Below are positions 25,828 to 34,854 of a stretch of DNA of 64,000 bases, in pieces. The notes under the pieces are model-generated. The model did not search any database. It was not told where the DNA came from and worked only from the letters and a program-made list of their open reading frames with translations. The DNA lies in contig JAJPHS010000152.1 of NCBI GenBank assembly GCA_021325175.1, forward strand, positions 16,148 to 80,147, read 5' to 3'. Both the position numbers and the translations under genes were made by a program. The stretch is from Terriglobia bacterium. GTDB lineage: Bacteria; Acidobacteriota; Terriglobia; Bryobacterales; Bryobacteraceae. Numbering within the stretch: the stretch's first letter is position 1; each line of letters opens with the position of its first letter.

Positions 25828-27192
25828 ATGAAATTCCTTCTGATTTTCACCACCCTGACCCTCCTCCAAGCGCAGCCCAATCTCGAAAAATCCCTGGATG
25901 ACGCGATCTCGACAGCCCTCAAGAAAACCGGCGCTCCCAGCGTCTCCGTCGCCGTCGTCGAAAACGGACGCCTCGTCTACGCCAAAGCCTTCGGCCTCGC
26001 CGATCTCGCCGCAAATCGCCCTGCCGACCCCCATACGCGCTACGCCGTCGGCTCCATCTCCAAGGAATTTACCGCCGCCGCTCTGCTTCTCCTCCAGCAG
26101 CAAGGCAGGCTTTCCCTCGACGATCACGTCTCAAAATATTTCCCCGATCTCACCCGAGCCAACGAAATCACCATCCGCCAGCTTCTTTCGCACACCTCCG
26201 GCTACGAAGACTACGCCCCGCAGGATTACCTGATTCCCGAATGGACCGAGCCCACCACCCCGCTCGCCATCCTCGATCGCTGGGCCAAAAAGCCGCTCAA
26301 TTTCGACCCCGGAACAAAATGGCAATACAGCAATACGAACTACGTTCTCGCCGGCGCGATTTTTGAAAAAGTCTCCGGCCAGGGCCTCGTGGATTTTCTT
26401 CGAAAAAATATCTTCGAGCCGCTCGGAATGCAATCCGCCTCGGACTGGCCCCCCGCGCAAACCACCGACGCGACGGCCTATACGCGCTATGCCTTGGGTC
26501 CGCCGCGTCCCGCCAGGCGCGAAGGACCCGGCTGGTATTTCGCCGCCGGCGAGCTTGCCATGACCCCCTCCGATCTCGCCAAATGGGACCTCGCGTTCCT
26601 TCAAAAGAAAATTCTTTCGCCCGCTTCCTACGAGCAATTCACCCGTGAAGTGAAGCTCGCCAATGGCGACTCCACTCATTACGCCCTCGGGCTCCAGCTT
26701 GGCGAAATCGCCCGTATGCCCACCATCGAGCACGGCGGCGAAGTTTCCGGCTTTTTGTCCTCAAATCGCATCTTTCCGACGCGAAATGGCGCAATTATCG
26801 TTCTTTCAAACCAGGATATCGTCAATCTCGTCGGACCGCTCGCCAATCGCCTTGCGCGAATCGCCTTCGTCACCGAACCCGCCGCGCCGCCGCCGTCCGC
26901 GACAGCCCAAGTCGAACAAATCCTCACGGCTCTTCAAAACGGCAAAATCAATCGGAGCTTATTCACCGCCAACGCCAATAGCTATTTCACCGAAACCGCG
27001 CTCCAGGATTGCAAAAATTCCCTAACCCCTCTCGGAAAACTTGAATCGATCGAGCCGGTTTCGGAAAATTTGAGAGGCGGGATGATCCATCGCTCCTATC
27101 GCGCCGTCTTCGCGAAAAAAACTCTGCTTCTTAACATCTACGTCCTTGAGGACGGCAAATACGAGCAATTCCTGGTCGAAGATCAGTTGTGA
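25828..27192 (+). CDS. Serine hydrolase, class C beta-lactamase-like
   Basis: YAVGSISKEFTA (SxxK), YSNTNYVLAGAIFEKVSG (YxN), DDAISTALKKTGAPSVSVAVVENG. Confidence 0.88.
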   Translation: MKFLLIFTTLTLLQAQPNLEKSLDDAISTALKKTGAPSVSVAVVENGRLVYAKAFGLADLAANRPADPHTRYAVGSISKEFTAAALLLLQQQGRLSLDDHVSKYFPDLTRANEITIRQLLSHTSGYEDYAPQDYLIPEWTEPTTPLAILDRWAKKPLNFDPGTKWQYSNTNYVLAGAIFEKVSGQGLVDFLRKNIFEPLGMQSASDWPPAQTTDATAYTRYALGPPRPARREGPGWYFAAGELAMTPSDLAKWDLAFLQKKILSPASYEQFTREVKLANGDSTHYALGLQLGEIARMPTIEHGGEVSGFLSSNRIFPTRNGAIIVLSNQDIVNLVGPLANRLARIAFVTEPAAPPPSATAQVEQILTALQNGKINRSLFTANANSYFTETALQDCKNSLTPLGKLESIEPVSENLRGGMIHRSYRAVFAKKTLLLNIYVLEDGKYEQFLVEDQL

Positions 27193-27629
27193 GCGCACGC
27201 CCGGCGCAGCTCCGGCAGCGTCAGCGCGCAAATTGCGAAATTGGCCGACGCGGCGGCGATGCAGTACGGGCACCACGCTTTTTCGCGCCGCAGATACCAC
27301 AGCGAGACGCCGCTTTCCATCGCCCCCTTCGCCGCCGCGACAATGGCGATCCACCGCGGCCGCTCCTCTCCGCCGAACGCCGCGATCGGAAGATTCGTCG
27401 CGAAGCTGGCGGCCGATAAGACTCCATCCGGCACGCCCCAGGCAAACGCCTCCGGCGAAAGCGTCACCTTTCCCGCGCCGGGCAGCCGCTTCAGGATGCC
27501 GGTTTGAAGCAGCGCGACCGCTCCCATAGCCGCCATTCCCACCAGCGACGCGCCGATGATCCCGCGCCGGCACCGCATCTCAATTCGCCTGGAACTGCGA
27601 AGCTCGTCTCGCAATCGGACCGGTGTCAT
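27183..27629 (-). CDS. Vitamin K epoxide reductase-like membrane protein
   Basis: Hydrophobic helices with redox motif SLWYLRREKAWCPYCIAAASANFAI. Confidence 0.55.
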   Translation of the reverse strand: MTPVRLRDELRSSRRIEMRCRRGIIGASLVGMAAMGAVALLQTGILKRLPGAGKVTLSPEAFAWGVPDGVLSAASFATNLPIAAFGGEERPRWIAIVAAAKGAMESGVSLWYLRREKAWCPYCIAAASANFAICALTLPELRRACAHN

Positions 27630-27700
27630 ACCGGTTAGACTCCGCCTCGCAAGCGCCGTATCCGTAGTGCTGGCCTGCTCAAAGGGTATACTATCTCTCG

Positions 27701-28714
27701 ATGAAACGTCTCGCGATGTTGCTCCTCTCTCTTGCTCTGCTCGTTTTCGCCGACGGACCGTACAAGGTCATCAAAGTCGCCAAAGCCGGCGGCGCCGGCG
27801 GATTCGATTACGTCTATGCCGATTCGGCCGGCCGCAAGCTCTACATCCCGCGCACCGGACCTTCGCCGCGCATCACCGTTTTCAATCTCGATACGCTGGA
27901 GAGCGCCGGCGAAATCCCCAACGCCAGCGCCCACGGCGTCGCCGTCTCCGATAAATCGAATCACGGATTCGCCACCAGCAAACCCGTCGTGATGTGGGAC
28001 GCCAAGACGCTGCGCACCATCAAAACCATTGACGTCGAAGGCAATCCCGACGGCATCATGCACGACCCCTTTAACGATCGGGTCTACGTCTTCAGCCACC
28101 GCGCTCCCAACGCCACCGTCATCGATGCCGCCGATGGAACCGTCAAGGGTACGATCGACCTCGGCGGCGCGCCGGAACAGGCGGTCAGCGATGGCAAGGG
28201 GAAAATCTACGTCGATATCGAGGACAAAGGCAACATCGCCGTGGTCGATGCGAAATCGATGAGCGTCGTCACGCACTACGACCTTCAAGGCAAAGGCGGC
28301 GTCTGCGCCGGTCTCGCCATGGACGTGAAAAACGAGCTTCTGTTCGCCTCCTGCCGCAATCCGCAGACGATGGTCATTCTGAGCGCGCGCGACGGAAAAA
28401 TTCTCAACGCGCTTCCCATCGGCCAGGGCACCGACGGCGCGGTTTTCAATCCGAAAACGAAGGAAGCGTTCAGCTCGCAAGGCGACGGCACGCTTACCAT
28501 CATTAAAGAAAACAGTCCCACCAGTTTCGCCATCGAGCAGACGCTTGAAACCATGAAGACCGCGAAAACGCTCACGCTTGACAGCAAAACCGGCCATCTT
28601 CTCTTAATCGCCGCGGAATTCGGCCCGCCGGCGCCTCCCGCGCAGCCCGGCGGCCGGGCCGGACGTGGCCAGATGGTTCCCGATTCGTTCTCGATCATCG
28701 TTGTGGGAAAATGA
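27701..28714 (+). CDS. YncE-family beta-propeller protein
   Basis: Repeated YVTN-like blades (PDGIMHDPFNDRVYVFSHRAPNATVIDAADGTVKGTIDLGGAPEQAVSDGKGKIYVD). Confidence 0.8.
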   Translation: MKRLAMLLLSLALLVFADGPYKVIKVAKAGGAGGFDYVYADSAGRKLYIPRTGPSPRITVFNLDTLESAGEIPNASAHGVAVSDKSNHGFATSKPVVMWDAKTLRTIKTIDVEGNPDGIMHDPFNDRVYVFSHRAPNATVIDAADGTVKGTIDLGGAPEQAVSDGKGKIYVDIEDKGNIAVVDAKSMSVVTHYDLQGKGGVCAGLAMDVKNELLFASCRNPQTMVILSARDGKILNALPIGQGTDGAVFNPKTKEAFSSQGDGTLTIIKENSPTSFAIEQTLETMKTAKTLTLDSKTGHLLLIAAEFGPPAPPAQPGGRAGRGQMVPDSFSIIVVGK

Positions 28715-28721
28715 TGAGTTG

Positions 28722-29036
28722 ATGGCGCGCGGAATTTTTCTGTCGCTCGCATTCCTGATCTCCGCGATGCTCGCCATGGGCGCTTATCAATGCGCCACGG
28801 CCTGCGTGGATGACGTCTGCACCCCGCCCTGCCACGCGCATTCTCATGCCCCTCTGTGCGCGCATCAGGCGCAGCGCGCGGTACTTGTAAAATCGCCGCA
28901 ACCGGTCCCGCAGCCCGCGGCCCTGTCCGGGATTTCGGAAATCGAAGTCCCGGCGCAATCGGTCGCCCACATCCCTCTCGTTTTTAAATTTACTTTGCGC
29001 GCGATCCTCCTCACCTCGCCCGTCCTCCGGATCTAG
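28722..29036 (+). CDS. Small exported Cys/His-rich protein
   Basis: MARGIFLSLAFLISAMLAMGAYQCATACVDDVCTPPCHAHSHAPLCAH... Confidence 0.55.
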   Translation: MARGIFLSLAFLISAMLAMGAYQCATACVDDVCTPPCHAHSHAPLCAHQAQRAVLVKSPQPVPQPAALSGISEIEVPAQSVAHIPLVFKFTLRAILLTSPVLRI

Positions 29037-29114
29037 CAGACTTTCGCTCTGTTCGACCGCGCGGGATGAATCCCGCCCACCAATTACTTCCTCGCGACGA
29101 AAAGGACACAATTC

Positions 29115-30320
29115 GTGCGTATTTTGAGCTTTTCTATTCTTGCGTGCGCTCTCGTTCACGCCCAAAACGGCGGCATGAACATGGTCGATATGAATCCGTC
29201 GTCCATGTACCTGGCCAATCTCGCCAGCGGGACTTCGGTCAATCCCGACGCGTGGGCCATGCCGATGCGGATGGCTCCGCTGGGCAGGTGGAATACGATG
29301 CTGATGGGCAACGGCTTTCTGGTCGATACGCAGCAAACCGGACCGCGCGGCCACGACAAGCTTTATTCCACCAACTGGATGATGGCCGCCGCCGAACATC
29401 GCCTTGGCTCGGGCGGCGCGTTTCAAGCCGTGCTCATGCTGAGCCTGGAGCCCGCCACGATCACAAATCGCAGCTACCCGCTTTTGTTTCAAACAGGAGA
29501 GACCGCCTATGGCAAACCGCTCATCGACGCGCAGCATCCACACAACTTCATCATGGCCCTGGGATTTCATTACACCAACGAAATCGCCGAGCACACTTTC
29601 CTCGATCTTTACTTTGCCCCCGTGGGCGATCCGGCTCTCGGCCCCGTTGCCTTTCCCCACCGCGCCTCCGCCCTGGAGATCCCGCAAGCGCCCCTCGCGC
29701 ATCACCTTCAGGACTCGACGCACATCTCCGACGAAGTCCTCACCGCCGGCATCCAGCGCAAGAAAGTCAAGCTTGAAGCCAGCGGCTTCCACGGCGCCGA
29801 GCCGGGCGAAAACCGCTGGATCATTCAAACCGGCGGGATCGATTCCTGGTCCGCCCGCGTCTGGTATTTCCCGTCGGCAAATTGGGCCGCGCAGGTTTCC
29901 GCCGGCCGTCTCCATCATCCCGAAGCGCTCGAACCCGGCGATCAGTTCCGTTCGAGCGCTTCTCTGGCATACACCAAAGGCCGCTGGTCCTCGAGCCTGA
30001 TCTGGGGGCGCGCGCACCTCACCGACACTCACGCGAATCTCAATTCGTATCTCGCAGAAACCGTGGCGCCCATTGCGCGGAAGAATTTCGTGACCGGCCG
30101 GGTCGAACTCGCCGACAAGGAATTGTCGGTTCCCGGCGTCTATCGCATCCGGGCCTACACCGCCGGCTACACACGCGATATCGATCTGGCGCGTAGTTTC
30201 GAAACCGGCGTCGGCGCAAACATTTCTTTTTATTCCATCCCGGAGTCTCTTAAACCGGTTTATAGCGATCATCCCGCCGGCGTCAATCTGTATTTGCGAG
30301 TCCGTCTTCGTTCGAATTGA
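29115..30320 (+). CDS. Outer-membrane-type protein, Met/His-rich N-terminus
   Basis: Signal peptide then NGGMNMVDMNPSSMYLANLASGTSVNPDAWAMPMRM; alternating beta pattern to C-terminus. Confidence 0.6.
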   Translation: MRILSFSILACALVHAQNGGMNMVDMNPSSMYLANLASGTSVNPDAWAMPMRMAPLGRWNTMLMGNGFLVDTQQTGPRGHDKLYSTNWMMAAAEHRLGSGGAFQAVLMLSLEPATITNRSYPLLFQTGETAYGKPLIDAQHPHNFIMALGFHYTNEIAEHTFLDLYFAPVGDPALGPVAFPHRASALEIPQAPLAHHLQDSTHISDEVLTAGIQRKKVKLEASGFHGAEPGENRWIIQTGGIDSWSARVWYFPSANWAAQVSAGRLHHPEALEPGDQFRSSASLAYTKGRWSSSLIWGRAHLTDTHANLNSYLAETVAPIARKNFVTGRVELADKELSVPGVYRIRAYTAGYTRDIDLARSFETGVGANISFYSIPESLKPVYSDHPAGVNLYLRVRLRSN

Positions 30321-30379
30321 CCGGCCGGCGCATGTCCCTACTCCGCCCAGCCTCGCCCGATTTGTGAAATCATACCCAC

Positions 30380-31591
30380 ATGACTCGACGCCTTCCGCTG
30401 CTTTTTTCCGCCGCGCTGCTCGCCGCGGGCCAGCAAATCGTCCAATTCAAGGACCACGTCATCGAGGAGAATGAACCCGGCGGATACGCCGTCATCGTCG
30501 CCGATATCAATCACGATGGTAAACCCGACGTGATCGGCGTCAGCCAGCAGGTCCACAAACTGATTTGGTATGAAAATCCCTCCTGGACGCCGCACACCAT
30601 CGTGGACGATGTTGCGGGCATCGTGAATCTCGCGGCTTACGACATCGACGGCGACGGCGTCCCCGAAATCGCCATAGAATCGGGATTTGCCATGCAGCAG
30701 GCGAAAAGTCCGGGCCTGGTGTGGCTGCTGGCGCATCAAGGCGACCCGCGCGAGCCGTGGAAGATGATCAAAATCGATCAATACCCGACCGCGCATCACA
30801 TTGCCTGGGCCGATATCGACGGCAGCGGTCACAAGGCGCTGATCATGTCGCCGCTGGTCGGCCCAACCAATGCCGCGCCGAAGTACGAAGGGAAGACGCC
30901 GCTGTTCTGGTATCGCGTCCCGAAAGACTGGTCCGGCCCATGGAAACGCGAAACGATCGACGACGAGATCAGCGGAATCGCGCATCGCGTCCGCATCGTT
31001 CAATGGGACACGAAGGGCAAGAAGGAACAGGTGCTGCTCACCAGCTTTGAAGGCGCGGCGCTTTACACCGCCGAGGGCAAGGGCGACAACATCAAATGGC
31101 GGAAGAAGCTGATCGTCTCCGGCCACGATTCAGAGCCAGCGCCGCGCCTGGGCGCGAGCGATTTGAAGATCGCGCATCTCGGCAAGAAGCGTTTCCTTGC
31201 CGCCGTCGAGCCGTGGCATGGAAACGAAGTTGTCGTCTACACCGATAACGGCAAGGGCGGATGGAATCGCAAGGTGATCTATAACCAACTCACCGAAGGA
31301 CACGAAATTTGCGTCGGCGATTTCAACGGCGACGGCCGCGACGAGATTGTCGCCGGAGATCGCGCGCGCGGCAAAATCGCCAGCGCGCATCTGTTCTATT
31401 CGAGCGATGAAACGGGGGCGGATTGGCGGCATGAAGAGCTGGATCATTTGCAAATGTCGGCTTCCGGCTGTCAGGTGGCGGACCTCAACGGCGACGGCCG
31501 CCCGGATATCGTGATGATCGGCGGCGCCACGCACAATATCAAGTGGTATGAAAACCTCGGCCCCGCGAAAACGTCCGGTTCCAGCCGTTAG
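30380..31591 (+). CDS. FG-GAP/VCBS repeat protein
   Basis: Repeated DINHDGKPDVIGV, DIDGDGVPEIAIE, DFNGDGRDEIVAGD, DLNGDGRPDIVMIG. Confidence 0.85.
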   Translation: MTRRLPLLFSAALLAAGQQIVQFKDHVIEENEPGGYAVIVADINHDGKPDVIGVSQQVHKLIWYENPSWTPHTIVDDVAGIVNLAAYDIDGDGVPEIAIESGFAMQQAKSPGLVWLLAHQGDPREPWKMIKIDQYPTAHHIAWADIDGSGHKALIMSPLVGPTNAAPKYEGKTPLFWYRVPKDWSGPWKRETIDDEISGIAHRVRIVQWDTKGKKEQVLLTSFEGAALYTAEGKGDNIKWRKKLIVSGHDSEPAPRLGASDLKIAHLGKKRFLAAVEPWHGNEVVVYTDNGKGGWNRKVIYNQLTEGHEICVGDFNGDGRDEIVAGDRARGKIASAHLFYSSDETGADWRHEELDHLQMSASGCQVADLNGDGRPDIVMIGGATHNIKWYENLGPAKTSGSSR

Positions 31592-31660
31592 CTTTTGCCT
31601 ACATCGATCTGAAACACGGACCTGCCCGGTGACTCTATCCTAATGGAGGTATCCACCGGA

Positions 31661-32200
31661 ATGCTGCGTGAACTACTGGTAGAGGAACTGCGCGATCTTT
31701 ATCATGCCGAAGGACAGCTAGTCAAAGCGCTGCCCAAAATGGCGAAAGCCGCCAAATCCCCCAAGCTCAAGGAAGCGATCCAGCGCCACCTGACCGAGAC
31801 CGAGGGGCACGTCGAGCGTTTGCAAAAGGCGTTCGAGCTGCTCGGCGAAAAACAGAAAGCCAAGCCCTGCAAGGGAATGATGGGCATCGTGGAAGAAGGC
31901 CGGGAGGTGATCGAGGAAGGCAAGCGCCGCGATGAGATCGATGCCGATCTGGCGCTGATCGGCGCGGCCCAGCGCGTCGAGCATTATGAGATCGCCGCCT
32001 ATGGTACGGCTCGCGCGATGGCGGAGCGGCTGGGCGAGGATCGCCTGGTGCGCCTGCTCAGCCAGACGCTTCAGGAAGAAGAGAACGCGGATCAAAAGCT
32101 CACCAAGATCGCCGAGCCGATGCTCCGCGAATCGGAAACGGGCGGGGAAGAAGAGGAAGACGAAGAGATGGAAATGGAGGAGGAAGAAGAAGAAGTTTAG
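31661..32200 (+). CDS. DUF892 / YciE-YciF ferritin-like protein with acidic tail
   Basis: MLRELLVEELRDLYHAEGQLVKALPKMAKAAKSPKLKEAIQRHLTETEGHVERL; ATG 31661 has GGAGG upstream; C-term EEEEDEEMEMEEEEEEV. Confidence 0.85.
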   Translation: MLRELLVEELRDLYHAEGQLVKALPKMAKAAKSPKLKEAIQRHLTETEGHVERLQKAFELLGEKQKAKPCKGMMGIVEEGREVIEEGKRRDEIDADLALIGAAQRVEHYEIAAYGTARAMAERLGEDRLVRLLSQTLQEEENADQKLTKIAEPMLRESETGGEEEEDEEMEMEEEEEEV

Positions 32201-32220
32201 CTTTTTTTGAAAGCGCCGAA

Positions 32221-32256
32221 AGCCCCCGGCGCCAGGGCGGGGGCTTCGCTATTTTT
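32221..32256 (+). terminator. Probable rho-independent terminator
   Basis: AGCCCCC(32221-32227)/GGGGGCT(32239-32245), then TCGCTATTTTT. Confidence 0.55.
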
Positions 32257-32308
32257 GGAAGCGGATCGCGCAACGAATCCCGGCATGATGCCGGGCGGGC
32301 CTGGAACC

Positions 32309-33256
32309 TCAGACCGCGCGCACTTCCACCTGTTTATAAACCGCTTTCACCTGCTCGATGGTAGGAAACGTCATGCCCGGCAGCCTGGCTTTCGCGGTGC
32401 CGGCCGCGACGCCCCAGCGCAGCGATTCGGAGAACGATTTTTTCTTCCACATGCTCCAGGTGAACGCGGCCGCCATGGCATCGCCGGCGCCGATGGGGCA
32501 GAGCGCGTCGATGTGCGGCGGGGTCGCTTCGAACACGCCTTCGCGGCTTGAGCCGACGGCGCCGCGGCTGCCCAGCGATAAGATCACCGATTCCGGACCC
32601 ATCTTCTGAATCCGGCCGACCGCCTCCAGGATCTGGCTGCGGGTAACGAGCGCGCGGCCCAGCAGCCGCTCGCCTTCGTGCTGATTCGGAGTGATGACGG
32701 TGGGCCGCGCCTCCAGGGAATGCAGCAGCGCGTCGCCTTCGGTGTCCACCAGCGTCTTTACCCCGCGCTTTTTCGCGAGCTGGATAATCTCGCAATAAAA
32801 TTCGGTGGAGACTCCGGGAGGAATGCTGCCGCAGATCATAAGCCAGGTGGATTTGGACAGCCGCGCCTCGACGCGCGCGCGAAGCTCGGCGAGCTCCGCC
32901 ACCGCGATCGGCTGGCCCACTTCATTCAGCTTGATGGTCAGGCCCTGCTTATCGGAAATAGTGAAATTGGTGCGGCTTTCGCTTCGCACGCGCACCACTT
33001 CAAACGGGAAGCCGACGCCGGCGAGCATTCTTTCGATCCGCTCCCCCGCCGCGCCGCCGGCCGCCAGCAGCGCCAGCGTCTTGCCGCCGAGCCGGTGCAC
33101 CACCAGCGAGGCGTTGATGCCGCGTCCGCCGGCCGCTTCGGTGCGGTCCAGAATGTAGGCGCGATCTTCGAACACCAGCCGGTCGACGCTCACCGTGCGA
33201 TCGATCGCCGGATTAATGGTTAACGTGAGAATCAATTTTAAAAGTTGAGCGCGCAC
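32309..33256 (-). CDS. PfkB-family sugar kinase (1-phosphofructokinase-like)
   Basis: LTLTINPAIDRTVSVDRL, GGRGINASLVVHRLGG, ALCPIGAGDAMAAAFTWSM. Confidence 0.85.
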   Translation of the reverse strand: MRAQLLKLILTLTINPAIDRTVSVDRLVFEDRAYILDRTEAAGGRGINASLVVHRLGGKTLALLAAGGAAGERIERMLAGVGFPFEVVRVRSESRTNFTISDKQGLTIKLNEVGQPIAVAELAELRARVEARLSKSTWLMICGSIPPGVSTEFYCEIIQLAKKRGVKTLVDTEGDALLHSLEARPTVITPNQHEGERLLGRALVTRSQILEAVGRIQKMGPESVILSLGSRGAVGSSREGVFEATPPHIDALCPIGAGDAMAAAFTWSMWKKKSFSESLRWGVAAGTAKARLPGMTFPTIEQVKAVYKQVEVRAV

Positions 33257-33290
33257 CGCACATCGATTTGCGCGCTGATACCATAGTAAC

Positions 33291-34217
33291 CTGAGCCGCT
33301 CGCGCCATCCGCTGTTTCCCGCTTATTTCGCTCTGGTTTGCGTCTGCATCCTGTGGGGCACGACGTATCTGGGCATCCGCATGGCGCTCGAAACTTTTTC
33401 GCCGGCGGAGCTGGTGTGCTTCCGTTATCTGATTTCCGGATCGCTGCTGCTGGGGATCGCGAAAGCGACGGGTGCGCACCTGCCGCGCGGACGCGAGCTG
33501 TGGATGACGGCGGCCTGCGGGCTGATTGTGCTCGGCATCGGCAACGGCGCTCTGGCTTTCTCCGAGGATTGGATCCCCAGCGGGCTTGCAGCGCTGTTTG
33601 CCGCCACATCGCCGTTTTGGCTGGTGGGAATCGAAGCGCTGGCGCCGCGGGGCGAGCAGATGCATTGGCCGGCCGTGCGCGGGATGCTGGTGGGCGCGGC
33701 GGGGATCGCATTTCTCGTCGCTCCCGAAATCGGAAACGTCTCAGCCAATCGAGCCGTTCTCGGCGCGTTCCTGCTGCTCCAGTTCGGATGCGCGTCGTGG
33801 GCGGCCGGCTCCATCGCGCAGCGGAAAATTCCGGCGCGCGCCCATCCCTTCGTCAGCGGAGCGGTGCAGCAGCTTGCCACGGGAATCGTCTATGCCGTTC
33901 CCGTTATTTTTCATCCGCAGCCGATCCGCTGGAGCGCGCGCGGCATCGGCGCGGTGATTTACCTGATGATTTTCGGCAGCATCGTCGGCTATAGCGCCTA
34001 CATTTACGCGATGGACCGCTTGCCGGTGGCCATCGCCTCCATTTATACCTACGTGAATCCGATGATCGCCGTTGTGCTCGGCTGGCTGGTTTATCGCGAG
34101 CCGTTCGGCGTGCATGAAGCGATCGCGATGGCGATGATTTTCGCCGGCATCGCGCTGGTCAAGCGAGCCGCATCCGGGCACAAAGCCGTGAGGGTCGCGG
34201 CCGCGAATGAGGGATAG
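33291..34217 (+). CDS. EamA/DMT-family transporter; start uncertain (CTG candidate at 33291)
   Basis: 10-TM style; in-frame LSRSRHPLFPAYFALVCVCILWGTTYLGIRMALE upstream of the first ATG (33381). Confidence 0.75.
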   Translation: MSRSRHPLFPAYFALVCVCILWGTTYLGIRMALETFSPAELVCFRYLISGSLLLGIAKATGAHLPRGRELWMTAACGLIVLGIGNGALAFSEDWIPSGLAALFAATSPFWLVGIEALAPRGEQMHWPAVRGMLVGAAGIAFLVAPEIGNVSANRAVLGAFLLLQFGCASWAAGSIAQRKIPARAHPFVSGAVQQLATGIVYAVPVIFHPQPIRWSARGIGAVIYLMIFGSIVGYSAYIYAMDRLPVAIASIYTYVNPMIAVVLGWLVYREPFGVHEAIAMAMIFAGIALVKRAASGHKAVRVAAANEG

Positions 34218-34229
34218 AGCGTGAATCGC

Positions 34230-34850
34230 TCAGTTGCGCCGGTCTAGGAGCTTGGCGCCGATCGCGCCGCCGAAGGCGGGCAAAACGGTGAACAGCAAAA
34301 AAAACAGCGGCATCGCCGCCAGTACGTTCAGCGGGTTGCGAATCGCCGTCAGAAGCTGGTTTAAGTCCGCCTCCGGCCGTCCATGTTGCCGCCATTGATC
34401 GCGCACCGTTTCCACCGCCGCGGAATTGGACAGAGCCATCACCAGAATCGCCATCATGATGGCGACGATCACAAAATTGAAGACGCCGCAGATCCAGCCG
34501 AGGTGGGCTCCGTTCATCGGGGTGAGACGCTGGCCGGTCCGGCGACGGTAGACGAAGACGGCCCAGAAGCCGCCCGCGATCAACCACAGCGGTCCCAGGG
34601 CGGCGGCCACCTGGCCGGTGAGCGCGGAAAGAACGATGGATAAAATTCCCGCGACCAATGCGATTCGAACCGCCAGGGCGTTATGGAATCCAATCGCCCG
34701 CGCCGGTTGCACCGGCAGCGGCGGCGGCTCCGGCGCGGCGCGGATCGGCTCGGGCTCCTCCGGAAGAATGTCCCGCTGCGGCTTGCCGCACTTATGACAG
34801 AAAAGCGCGTCCTCCACCAGGACCGCGCCGCAAGTACAGTGTTCTCCCAC
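34230..34850 (-). CDS. Zinc-ribbon membrane protein
   Basis: N-terminal CTCGAVLVEDALFCHKCGKPQ followed by four hydrophobic helices. Confidence 0.7.
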   Translation of the reverse strand: MGEHCTCGAVLVEDALFCHKCGKPQRDILPEEPEPIRAAPEPPPLPVQPARAIGFHNALAVRIALVAGILSIVLSALTGQVAAALGPLWLIAGGFWAVFVYRRRTGQRLTPMNGAHLGWICGVFNFVIVAIMMAILVMALSNSAAVETVRDQWRQHGRPEADLNQLLTAIRNPLNVLAAMPLFFLLFTVLPAFGGAIGAKLLDRRN

Positions 34851-34854
34851 GCTT

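Noticed and set aside
28695-30272. 525-aa minus-strand ORF
   Set aside because: Antisense to the outer-membrane-type gene; shadow ORF
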